41,655 bases of DNA, taken from NCBI GenBank assembly GCA_017408395.1, contig JAFQUQ010000026.1, positions 1 through 41,655 on the forward strand, read 5' to 3'. This stretch comes from Oscillospiraceae bacterium. GTDB taxonomy: Bacteria; Bacillota; Clostridia; Oscillospirales; Ruminococcaceae. Below, one piece after another: positions 35,208 to 41,655 of the stretch. Position numbers and translations under genes: made by a program. The notes under the pieces were generated by a model. That model was not told where the DNA came from. It was given only the letters and a program-made list of their open reading frames with translations, and ran no database searches. How positions within the stretch are numbered: position 1 is the first letter of the stretch; the number at the start of each line of letters is the position of its first letter.

Positions 35208-35236
35208 TTGACAGAAAGTTTAAAATAGTGTATGAT
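35208..35236 (+). promoter_or_regulatory. Promoter of the 240-aa membrane protein gene
   Basis: TTGACA (35208-35213), a 17-nt spacer and TATGAT (35231-35236) predict a start near 35243, only about 14 nt before the ATG. Confidence 0.65.
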
Positions 35237-35256
35237 TAAACTAAGGACGTGATATT

Positions 35257-35979
35257 ATGGAAAAGAGAAAATTATATGAAATTTTTACTGTAAAAAATGT
35301 ATTGCTGTATGTTTTAAAGGTGCTTGTACTTTTCTTTATAATGTACTTTTCATTTACCACTTCATTTGTGCTGATATTTATTTTAGGCTTTACGATACCT
35401 ATTTATGCGGCGGCTGTTTTCGGACTTGCATATCTCCTTTCAAAATTCCCGAAATCGGAGAATACAGAGGATAAGAATTTTTTTAAGCGTCATATTTTAA
35501 AGCCTCTGCTTCTGCTGGTTGGAGTCGGAGTTATGTTTTTGGGACTCATCGGTCTTAATCTTGCATTTGATAAGCTTAAAGAAGTTGAATTGAAATATTA
35601 TCTGAAAAACGCCGACCAAATAATCGAATACAACACAGCCACATATCACGTGGGCGGAATTATGGGTACGGATTATGAACACGACCTTATCATCATTGAC
35701 TATGACACTATGACCGTAGGTTTTCTCTATCACCCCTATGTTTCCGCAGAGCTGGTAAAATACAAGCTTAAAAATAACACTGCTATACAAAGCGAAAATA
35801 TACAATGTGAGTATGAACTTGATGCTCCGGGTGCAAAATTCAGAAGCTTCTTCCCTGACGAAAGCTCAAAACACCGTACCACCGCTATTGAAATTGAAAT
35901 GTCGGACGGCAGCTTCTATTCTCTTGAAGGAATGGTGGATAAAGACAGCGGCTATACAATGTTTCTGGGGTTGTGGTGA
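35257..35979 (+). CDS. Membrane protein of unknown function
   Basis: The 240-aa protein is not recognised. It has membrane segments near residues 15-35, 37-60 and 84-105, the last two joined by a charged loop (KFPKSENTEDKN). An extracytoplasmic domain of about 130 residues follows, rich in Tyr, Asp and Glu and predicted mostly beta. Its C terminus reads GYTMFLGLW. The ATG at 35257 follows AAGGACG. It has its own promoter and stands beside the divergent orphan ABC ATPase. Its stop codon lies 1 nt before the rnpB -35 box, and no terminator separates the two, so some read-through into rnpB is possible. Confidence 0.75.
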   Translation: MEKRKLYEIFTVKNVLLYVLKVLVLFFIMYFSFTTSFVLIFILGFTIPIYAAAVFGLAYLLSKFPKSENTEDKNFFKRHILKPLLLLVGVGVMFLGLIGLNLAFDKLKEVELKYYLKNADQIIEYNTATYHVGGIMGTDYEHDLIIIDYDTMTVGFLYHPYVSAELVKYKLKNNTAIQSENIQCEYELDAPGAKFRSFFPDESSKHRTTAIEIEMSDGSFYSLEGMVDKDSGYTMFLGLW

Positions 35980-35980
35980 G

Positions 35981-36009
35981 TTGACAGGATTTCAATTTGA
36001 TGATATAAT
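35981..36009 (+). promoter_or_regulatory. Consensus promoter of rnpB
   Basis: TTGACA (35981-35986), a 17-nt spacer and TATAAT (36004-36009) are an exact SigA match; transcription should begin near 36016, the first base of helix P1. Confidence 0.88.
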
Positions 36010-36015
36010 ATTTAT

Positions 36016-36357
36016 GCGAGTAAGCTATGCGGTTGAAAGCCTTTATCGGCTTTAGGAAAGTCCGGGCATCACAGAGCAGGGTAGCTGCTAACGGCAGCCG
36101 AGGGCGACCTTAGGGCAAGTGCAACAGAGATATACCGCTGAATTATATTCAGTAAGGGTGGAAAGGCGAGGTAAGAGCTCACCGGAGTACGGGAGACCGT
36201 ACTGCCATGTAAACCCTACCCGATGCAACGTCTAATTGGTACAATACGTTATTGTCTGCTCGGCAGGCGTATTGCAACGACGGCTAGAGTGTTTCGGCGA
36301 CGATTCACCGAGATAGATTTCCGCACACGACAAAACCCGGCTTATCGGCTTAGTCGC
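36016..36357 (+). ncRNA. rnpB: RNase P RNA, bacterial class A
   Basis: This is the catalytic RNA of RNase P, which removes 5' leaders from pre-tRNAs. Conserved blocks are in order: GGAAAGTCCGGGC near 36055-36067, AGGGCAAGTGCAACAGAGAT near 36113-36132, GGTAAGAGCTCACCGG near 36170-36185, and ACAAAACCCGGCTTAT at 36330-36345. The terminal helix P1 pairs GCGAGTAAGC (36016-36025) with GCTTAGTCGC (36348-36357), with one mismatch. The length of about 342 nt and the helix set fit the ancestral class A rather than the Bacillus class B form. The ends are set from P1, the promoter and the terminator directly after it. Confidence 0.95.
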
Positions 36358-36398
36358 ATACAAAAGGACTTTACGTTCTCCGTAAAGTCCTTTTGTAT
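36358..36398 (+). terminator. Terminator of rnpB
   Basis: Arms 36358-36375 and 36381-36398 form a perfect 18-bp stem with a 5-nt loop, followed by TTTTATTT. Confidence 0.92.
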
Positions 36399-36425
36399 TT
36401 TTATTTCCAAAACCCAAATAACAAA

Positions 36426-36447
36426 GGGCGGATAATTTAATCCGCCC
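36426..36447 (-). terminator. Probable terminator of the MBOAT-DHHW operon
   Basis: GGGCGGAT (36426-36433) and its complement (36440-36447) form an 8-bp GC-rich stem with a 6-nt loop, 24 nt past the stop at 36472. The T run that follows is interrupted. Confidence 0.6.
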
Positions 36448-36471
36448 CTACTGTTATTATTTTGCATTAAA

Positions 36472-38154
36472 TCAGGTTGCCGTTACAGTTGCAGGCTCAG
36501 GCTCTTCAGTCTTTGGAGCCTCGGTCTGTGCAGACTTTTTAGGCTTCTCGGTTGATTTGGTTTTTTCTGTTGTTTCATTCTTACCTGTTTTTTTAGTGGA
36601 AGCCTTCTTTGATGTTGTCACAGTATTTCCGTTTTCGTCCGTAACAGGCGGCTCAGTAACAGGAACGGTTGTTATTACAGTTCCCGTTTCAGACTGATAA
36701 AGACGCAGTATTCCGTCAACAAGCTTAGCCGTATTTGCGGCAAAGATATTGTTTATAAAGAGCACGTCCGTTGCGCCGATTTCCTTGATATAATCAACTG
36801 CATTCCTGCCGAAATAGCGTATGTCGATAACGTAAATTTCTTCAAAATTGCTTACAAGGTGCGGTACGAATGCGTTGCCGTAGGATTCCTTGAAAACAAC
36901 GATTTTTCTGCCGTTTGCGGCATCGGTCACAATTTTTGTGTGGATACCGTCCTTGCCCAAGAACATACCGTAGCAGTTTCCGCCTTCAACGTATTCGTGG
37001 AAAAGAACGGACTGTCCAAGAGGTGCAAGGTTGTCATACTGGTAATAGTATGTCGTATAATCAACATTCTGCGGCTTGAAATAGTGGAATTCTTCGGGGG
37101 CGTTCTTTAAGGTAACGTCGTTGGTGTAACCGTAAAGAGAGCCTACATAGTCATACTTGACCTTTTCCTCGTACTCGCTTATGTCGGGGTACTCCATTCC
37201 AAGGTCCTCGGCAAATGCGGCATAAGCATAATATGCACCAAGAGGACTCCAGTGGTGGTCGGTACGCAGATAGATATACTCATCGGTATGCTTTTCAATC
37301 ATTGAGTAAGCGTCCACAGTATTTATACTTGGATCAAGACAGCTGTAAATATGATTGATAGCGTCCTTTTCGGAGGATGAGTATTTGCTGAAACGCTTAG
37401 GAAGATAAAATTCAGCAGAGGTAGGCACTACAAGATTATGAATCTGCACACCTTCAAGTGCGGCAGCGTACATATTGATAATTTCGGCATAACGCTTGCC
37501 CTCAGGCTTGTTTCCGCCGAAAAGCATAATTCCTGCGTCCTCGCCGTACATTTTTACACCGTCTACAACAATACCGTTGTTGGAAAATTCAGCAATATCC
37601 TTTACTTCCTCTTCCTCGGTTGTGGTGGTGATTTCAGTCGTGGTAACGGGAGTTGTGGTTTCCTCCGTAACGATGGAGGTGTTGTTGTTCTCGTCAGTAA
37701 CCACGATGGTTGTAGTTTCCGACGGCACGGTCACGATTTCCGTAACAGGCGGCTCGGTTTCGATAGAACTTCCGTCATCATCAGCTACGATCTGAACGCT
37801 GCCGTAGAAAGTCGGTGAGCTTACGCCCCTGAGCTTTTTAAGCTGTGAGCTTAAATCAACAAGGCTTTCTCTGAAAGGAACGGTATCTGCAAAATAGACG
37901 GAAAAATTATCGGTATACTCTCCGCTGAAGAATGCTTCCACGGAAAATTCAGGGCGTTTTGCAAGCTCACGCTTTTCTATTTCCGATTTTTCGGGACGCT
38001 CAAAGAAAATCAGGACAGCCGTCACCGAAACAAGAATAACACCGAATATGATAAGACTTATCAAAGGATAATTCTTTGAATAGCGTTTATAATTCTTAAC
38101 TGCATTGATTGTTTTTTTTATGTCGGGATTAAAATATTCCTCGTTGTTTTCCAT
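36472..38154 (-). CDS. DHHW-family protein, MBOAT partner (AlgX/DltD-like role)
   Basis: The 560-aa protein has a cytoplasmic N terminus, one membrane helix at about 30-51 and a large extracytoplasmic SGNH/AlgX-like domain. The DHHW motif is at 299-302 (TDHHWSPLGAYYAYAAF). Two low-complexity inserts are notable: a Thr/Val/Glu-rich stretch at about 134-183 and a Lys/Thr/Glu-rich C-terminal tail of about 60 residues. Such proteins work with an MBOAT acyltransferase to O-acetylate cell-surface polysaccharides. The MBOAT gene is 12 nt upstream in the same operon. AAGGAGGTGG precedes ATG 38154. The polymer acetylated is unknown. Confidence 0.9.
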   Translation of the reverse strand: MENNEEYFNPDIKKTINAVKNYKRYSKNYPLISLIIFGVILVSVTAVLIFFERPEKSEIEKRELAKRPEFSVEAFFSGEYTDNFSVYFADTVPFRESLVDLSSQLKKLRGVSSPTFYGSVQIVADDDGSSIETEPPVTEIVTVPSETTTIVVTDENNNTSIVTEETTTPVTTTEITTTTEEEEVKDIAEFSNNGIVVDGVKMYGEDAGIMLFGGNKPEGKRYAEIINMYAAALEGVQIHNLVVPTSAEFYLPKRFSKYSSSEKDAINHIYSCLDPSINTVDAYSMIEKHTDEYIYLRTDHHWSPLGAYYAYAAFAEDLGMEYPDISEYEEKVKYDYVGSLYGYTNDVTLKNAPEEFHYFKPQNVDYTTYYYQYDNLAPLGQSVLFHEYVEGGNCYGMFLGKDGIHTKIVTDAANGRKIVVFKESYGNAFVPHLVSNFEEIYVIDIRYFGRNAVDYIKEIGATDVLFINNIFAANTAKLVDGILRLYQSETGTVITTVPVTEPPVTDENGNTVTTSKKASTKKTGKNETTEKTKSTEKPKKSAQTEAPKTEEPEPATVTAT

Positions 38155-38166
38155 TGAGCCACCTCC

Positions 38167-39597
38167 TTAAAATCTGAAATAAAGGAACGGGTTGTAGGTC
38201 TGACCTACAAGCATTACAGATGAAAGCGCAAGCAGCAGACAGGTAACAACAGTCTGCACCGTCTTTGATGCCACAAACGCACCCTTTGAATTCTTACCAA
38301 GCTTTTCTGCCTTTTCGGACACAAGCTTATACACAGGTATACAGAAAATAACCGCAATAACAATAAGATAAACATTATTGAGCATACCCGACTTTGCAAG
38401 CTCGTCCATAACAGGAGTACCGCCGAAGCCGAACATTGTTTTTAGGCAGGCTCCAAGCTGTGACATATCGGTAAAATAGAACATTGCCCAGCCTACAATT
38501 ACAATAAGCAGGGAGTAAATGTGTGAAATAAACCTCGGCAGCTTCTCCAGAGCTTTAAGCAGGAACAGCTTTTCTATCATGATTAGCACGCCGAAATAGC
38601 ATCCCCACAGTATAAAATTCCAGCTTGCACCGTGCCACAGACCTGTCAGGAACCAGGTTATTGCAAGGTTTAAATACAAATGCTTTCTGTTGCCGCCCAG
38701 CGGAATGTAAACATAGTCACGGAAGAATGAGCCGAGAGAAATATGCCACCTTCGCCAGAATTCCGTTGCTGAGCGTGAAATATAAGGATAGTTGAAGTTT
38801 TCGGGGAAATGGAAACCGAACATCATACCTAAACCGATAGCCATATCCGAGTAGCCCGAAAAGTCGTAGTAAATCTGGAGAGAGAACATTATTACACCAA
38901 ACCACGCTGCAAAAACTGACGAGGGTGTACCTTCAAATGTGAGTGCTGTGCCTGCAAGCTCACCCATACAGTTTGCAATGATTACCTTCTTTGCAAGACC
39001 GTAAACAAAGCGGATAAAGCCGCTGTTTATTTCTTCAAGGGAAGCCTTACGGCTGTTTATCTCATTTTCAACGCTTTCATAACGCACGATAGGTCCCGCT
39101 ACAAGCTGGAAGAACATTGAAACATACAGCAGGAAGTTTAAGAATGAATGCTGTACGCTTACTTTTTTTCTGTAAACATCCACCGAGTAGGTAATCGTCT
39201 GGAAGGTGTAGAATGAAATTCCGATAGGCAGCGCAAACTGCGGCACGGCAAGCTCTGCACCCGTCAGTGCGTTTATATTTTCAACAATGAAGCCGCTGTA
39301 TTTGAACACGCCAAGCAGGCCCAGATTGATTACGAGAGAGCTAATAACGCCTAAAACAGCAAGCTTTTCTCTTTTTGCGTCACCTTTTCTGCACCATCCC
39401 ATAAACAAACCGTTGCAGTAGTCAACAAGCGCACTGAATATCAGCAGCGTTACCCAGACGGGCTCGCCCCAAGCATAAAAAATCAGCGAAAATACTGCAA
39501 GTACCAGATTTCGGTAGGAACGGTTCTTTCCGACATAATACAGCAGCAGACAAAGGGGCAGAAATATATATATGAAAAACAAATCCGAAAATACCAT
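38167..39597 (-). CDS. MBOAT-family O-acyltransferase (AlgI/PatA-like)
   Basis: The 476-aa polytopic membrane enzyme has the MBOAT landmarks: VFKYSGFIVENINAL, LPIGISFYTFQTITYSVDVY at about 123-142, LVAGPIVRYE, YDFSGYSDMAIGLG, and EFWRRWHISLGSFFRDYVYI at about 279-298. The invariant histidine is H322 in TGLWHGASWNFILWG. It transfers acetyl groups from the cytoplasm to an extracytoplasmic acceptor, passing them to the DHHW protein encoded 12 nt downstream. GAAGGC precedes ATG 39597. Confidence 0.94.
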   Translation of the reverse strand: MVFSDLFFIYIFLPLCLLLYYVGKNRSYRNLVLAVFSLIFYAWGEPVWVTLLIFSALVDYCNGLFMGWCRKGDAKREKLAVLGVISSLVINLGLLGVFKYSGFIVENINALTGAELAVPQFALPIGISFYTFQTITYSVDVYRKKVSVQHSFLNFLLYVSMFFQLVAGPIVRYESVENEINSRKASLEEINSGFIRFVYGLAKKVIIANCMGELAGTALTFEGTPSSVFAAWFGVIMFSLQIYYDFSGYSDMAIGLGMMFGFHFPENFNYPYISRSATEFWRRWHISLGSFFRDYVYIPLGGNRKHLYLNLAITWFLTGLWHGASWNFILWGCYFGVLIMIEKLFLLKALEKLPRFISHIYSLLIVIVGWAMFYFTDMSQLGACLKTMFGFGGTPVMDELAKSGMLNNVYLIVIAVIFCIPVYKLVSEKAEKLGKNSKGAFVASKTVQTVVTCLLLALSSVMLVGQTYNPFLYFRF

Positions 39598-39633
39598 AAT
39601 TTTGCCTTCTTAAACATTAATTTTATGCAGAAA

Positions 39634-39670
39634 AATGAGAGGTCTGCAAGCCTTTTCAGGACCTCTCATT
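39634..39670 (-). terminator. Terminator after the signal-peptidase-like gene
   Basis: AATGAGAGGTC (39634-39644) and its complement (39660-39670) form an 11-bp stem. A TTTTTCTG tail follows in the minus direction. Confidence 0.75.
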
Positions 39671-39671
39671 A

Positions 39672-39715
39672 AGGAAATGCTGATTAAATTGCTTCGCATT
39701 AATCAGCATATTCCT
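39672..39715. repeat. Second intergenic palindrome
   Basis: Arms 39672-39687 and 39699-39715 pair over 16 positions with one bulged base around an 11-nt loop. It lies between the stop at 39738 and the terminator, so the transcript ends in tandem hairpins. Confidence 0.6.
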
Positions 39716-39737
39716 ATTTTCCCTTTTCTGACGCGGA

Positions 39738-41021
39738 TTATTTCTTTAACTTGCTTTCTTCTGCGTCGATGATGCTCATAAGCTCTTCAAGAGTACGGCT
39801 GCTCTTCTTCTTTCTGACAGGAGCAATATTTTCCTTAGGCACAACTGCCTTTTCGGGAATTGTTGAAACAGGCTCGGTTTCTGCTGCATATGCAGGCTGA
39901 ACAGGTGCTTCCTGCTTCGGTGTACTCTTTTCAAAGTATGATTTCACGCTGTCGTCAAAGCTGTGCTTTGTAACGGCGTCATTCTGTATATCGGCAACCT
40001 TTTCGGGTATAACATTGCTGATATGGGGTGTAAATACAACCTTGCCGCTTTCAGCTTCAGGCTGTAGCTGTACGGGTACTGTAAAATCGTCCTGCTGACG
40101 CGGCTCAATTCTTGTCGGACGGTTGATATAACGGTCATCCCTGCTTAATTCGGCAGGTGCACTTCTGACAGGTGAGCCGCCCTCAAAGGAATATGCAGGC
40201 TCTTTTACAGATGTATCACTGATACCGTAATCTGCTCTGCCTCTTGAGTCAACCGTAAGCTTTGCCTTAGGCTTTTCCTCGGCAGGCTCAAAGCCGGGGA
40301 TTGTCGTTACGGGACGTCTTACAACAGGAGACGGTGCAGGTGCAGGCTCCTCGACCTTTTCCTCAAATTTAGGCTGTGTAAAGGTCACAGCAGGAGGCTC
40401 TTCCTTTTTCTTTGAGATAATGAGGTCGTCTATATCGTCAATGGATGAGGCTTCACGTTCAAGCTCACGGATATTTCTGATTTTAACCACCTGGATAATT
40501 ATGATTATACCAAGCGGTACAACTATCGCAATGATAATTCCCGGCACGGACGTTGCAAAATCAAGGAACTTACCGAAGGATTCCAGCTGCCATACCGCCT
40601 TTGCGATAACTGCGTCCTTTTCAACACGGAAGGTTTCGGTTGCAGGAGAGGTATCAAACTTTACTATATAAAACTGCTGACCGTTTTCCTGCTGCATTTC
40701 CACAACCCTCGTAAGTGCGGAACGTTCACCGATATTGCACAGGATTACACTTCCCACATTGATATTTTCAATTTCGGATTTTTTTGCAACAACTACCGTA
40801 TTCACAGGAATTTTAGGTACCATATTTACAGCACGGGTCTTATAGAAGCTGTAACCGAAAACGCTGGTCGCCTCGTTGTCCTTACGGAAAACCACGTTGA
40901 AGGCAATCATTCCGATAATTGCAATAACCAGCAGAATTATCACTATAACCTCTATTACGGAAAAGGCGGAAACTTTTTTCTTGTCATCAAAATCATAATT
41001 GTAGTCAAAATCCTTAGCCAT
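39738..41021 (-). CDS. Signal peptidase I (S26/SipW)-like protein lacking catalytic residues
   Basis: The 427-aa protein has an acidic/Lys cytoplasmic N terminus, a membrane helix at about 21-44, an extracytoplasmic domain to about residue 155, a second helix near 156-179 and a 245-residue Pro/Glu/Lys-rich cytoplasmic tail ending in a predicted helix. The extracytoplasmic part follows the SipW-type layout: where active enzymes have Ser-Met-x-Pro it has NMVP at 66-69, and where SipW types have a Thr-His-Arg motif it has ALTRVVEM at 102-109, without His. It therefore appears to be a non-catalytic relative, perhaps a scaffold or binding protein; this is inference. GGAGGT precedes ATG 41021. Confidence 0.72.
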   Translation of the reverse strand: MAKDFDYNYDFDDKKKVSAFSVIEVIVIILLVIAIIGMIAFNVVFRKDNEATSVFGYSFYKTRAVNMVPKIPVNTVVVAKKSEIENINVGSVILCNIGERSALTRVVEMQQENGQQFYIVKFDTSPATETFRVEKDAVIAKAVWQLESFGKFLDFATSVPGIIIAIVVPLGIIIIIQVVKIRNIRELEREASSIDDIDDLIISKKKEEPPAVTFTQPKFEEKVEEPAPAPSPVVRRPVTTIPGFEPAEEKPKAKLTVDSRGRADYGISDTSVKEPAYSFEGGSPVRSAPAELSRDDRYINRPTRIEPRQQDDFTVPVQLQPEAESGKVVFTPHISNVIPEKVADIQNDAVTKHSFDDSVKSYFEKSTPKQEAPVQPAYAAETEPVSTIPEKAVVPKENIAPVRKKKSSRTLEELMSIIDAEESKLKK

Positions 41022-41146
41022 ATATGTAAAACCTCCGTTTATTTTTATTCAAAAAGCATACTTTATTATTATAACACATAATTCGATAAATTACAAACAA
41101 AAAATCGCATAAATCATTAATTTTTACCAAACTGTAATTATTGATA

Positions 41147-41175
41147 TTGACAATAAAACTGTCGGATGTTATACT
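41147..41175 (+). promoter_or_regulatory. Promoter of the binding-lipoprotein gene
   Basis: TTGACA (41147-41152), a 17-nt spacer and TATACT (41170-41175) predict a start near 41182. The leader of about 67 nt contains a small TGTCCG/CGGACA hairpin but is too short for a cobalamin riboswitch. Confidence 0.75.
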
Positions 41176-41248
41176 TTACAATGTCCGAGACTGCGGACAG
41201 ACACGTTCCGATTAATTTGTACTCTGCTTTTGAAGAAAGGACCGTCAG

Positions 41249-41655
41249 ATGAATAAATATAAATTCGCACCGCTTTTCCTTGCGTCCTGCATCGCTCTCA
41301 GCCTTACAGCCTGCGCAAATGACCACTACACCTCCGAGGGCGGCGAGATAACCACTTCCGTTATCACCGAGCCTGACCCGTCAGAGCTTAAGGAAGAAAG
41401 CGCTGTTGTCAAGGATGATATTGTGCCCGTCGAAACCGAGGTTTACGACAGAGAGGGCAACCCTGTCGTTATTCCCGATTCCCTCAATACCATAATTTCA
41501 GCGTCCCCCGATATTACCGAAATGCTGATAGGTCTGGGACTGGGTGACAAAATCATTGCCGCAGATATTGATTCTGCCGAAATTGAAGGCATCGACCCCG
41601 CAATCTGCACCATCGACATAGGAAGCTTTGACAATGAACCCCTTATTCAGCTTAG
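41249..41655 (+). CDS. Siderophore/cobalamin-type ABC substrate-binding lipoprotein, partial
   Basis: The frame is open to the window edge, with 135 codons visible. The protein begins with a lipoprotein signal, MNKYKFAPLFLASCIALSLT followed by A-C, giving lipobox LTAC and modified C22. An acidic Thr/Ser/Glu-rich linker of about 40 residues comes next. The periplasmic-binding fold then starts with VYDREGNPVVIPDSLNTIIS, ASPDITEMLIGLGLGDKIIA and ADIDSAEIEGI. This is typical of the BtuF/FhuD/FepB group (PF01497) that delivers Fe-siderophores or cobalamin to an ABC importer. AAAGGA precedes ATG 41249. Transporter genes probably follow outside the window. Confidence 0.88.
   Translation, partial: MNKYKFAPLFLASCIALSLTACANDHYTSEGGEITTSVITEPDPSELKEESAVVKDDIVPVETEVYDREGNPVVIPDSLNTIISASPDITEMLIGLGLGDKIIAADIDSAEIEGIDPAICTIDIGSFDNEPLIQL

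Noticed and set aside
36223-36435. 70-codon plus and 61-codon minus open frames over rnpB
   Set aside because: Both lie on conserved RNase P RNA elements and its terminator, and lack ribosome sites.
41176-41248. Cobalamin riboswitch before the binding lipoprotein
   Set aside because: The leader is about 67 nt with only one small hairpin, far shorter than the known riboswitch class.

Overview
The window looks like a chromosomal segment of a low-to-mid GC Bacillota, most likely a Clostridia member of the Ruminococcus/Oscillospiraceae kind. Reasons: strong GGAGG-type ribosome binding sites, many near-consensus TTGACA-17-TATAAT promoters, a dgt-dnaG-rpoD operon, a class A RNase P RNA, a SpoVAE-type sporulation protein, and exported proteins carrying Thr/Glu-rich linkers. 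The genus is an inference. I see no phage, IS element, CRISPR array or tRNA.

Layout. 1-195: a cluster of three palindromes. 196-2122 (minus): purine salvage pair hpt and an NCS2 permease. 2260-4701 (minus): membrane protein, GH51 arabinofuranosidase and DUF6171 protein, divergent from an AraC-type regulator (4806-5588). 5650-7757 (plus): KtrB-like potassium channel subunit and a TrmN6-like methyltransferase. 7803-11803 (minus): a 2-hydroxyacid dehydrogenase, proB, proA and a single-pass membrane protein. 11980-16704 (minus): MoxR ATPase, DUF58 protein, transglutaminase. 16858-20125 (minus): DUF3795, AI-2E family permease, cardiolipin synthase. 20253-24540 (minus): dgt, dnaG, rpoD and an Rrf2 regulator; dnaG carries a 1-nt frameshift. 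24663-25560 (minus): YigZ-family protein and rpmE.

25726-26045 is the most interesting stretch. A 36-codon hydrophobic peptide gene and a predicted antisense RNA of about 79 nt face each other across a shared 14-bp terminator. The 5' part of the antisense RNA matches, as direct repeats, the peptide's ribosome binding/start region. This is the architecture of the Enterococcus pAD1 par (fst/RNA II) type I toxin-antitoxin locus.

26064-30900 (minus): GNAT acetyltransferase, phosphoglucomutase, YifB/ComM ATPase and an alpha/beta hydrolase. 31044-34435 (plus): enolase, SpoVAE, and a membrane-bound diguanylate cyclase that appears to start at a non-standard codon. 34490-35158 (minus): an orphan MacB/LolD-like ATPase. 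35257-36357 (plus): a membrane protein of unknown function, then rnpB. 36472-39597 (minus): MBOAT acyltransferase plus DHHW partner. 39738-41021 (minus): a signal-peptidase-like protein lacking the catalytic residues. 41249 to the edge (plus): the start of a siderophore/cobalamin-type binding lipoprotein.

All functions are read from motifs by eye; no database search was run.
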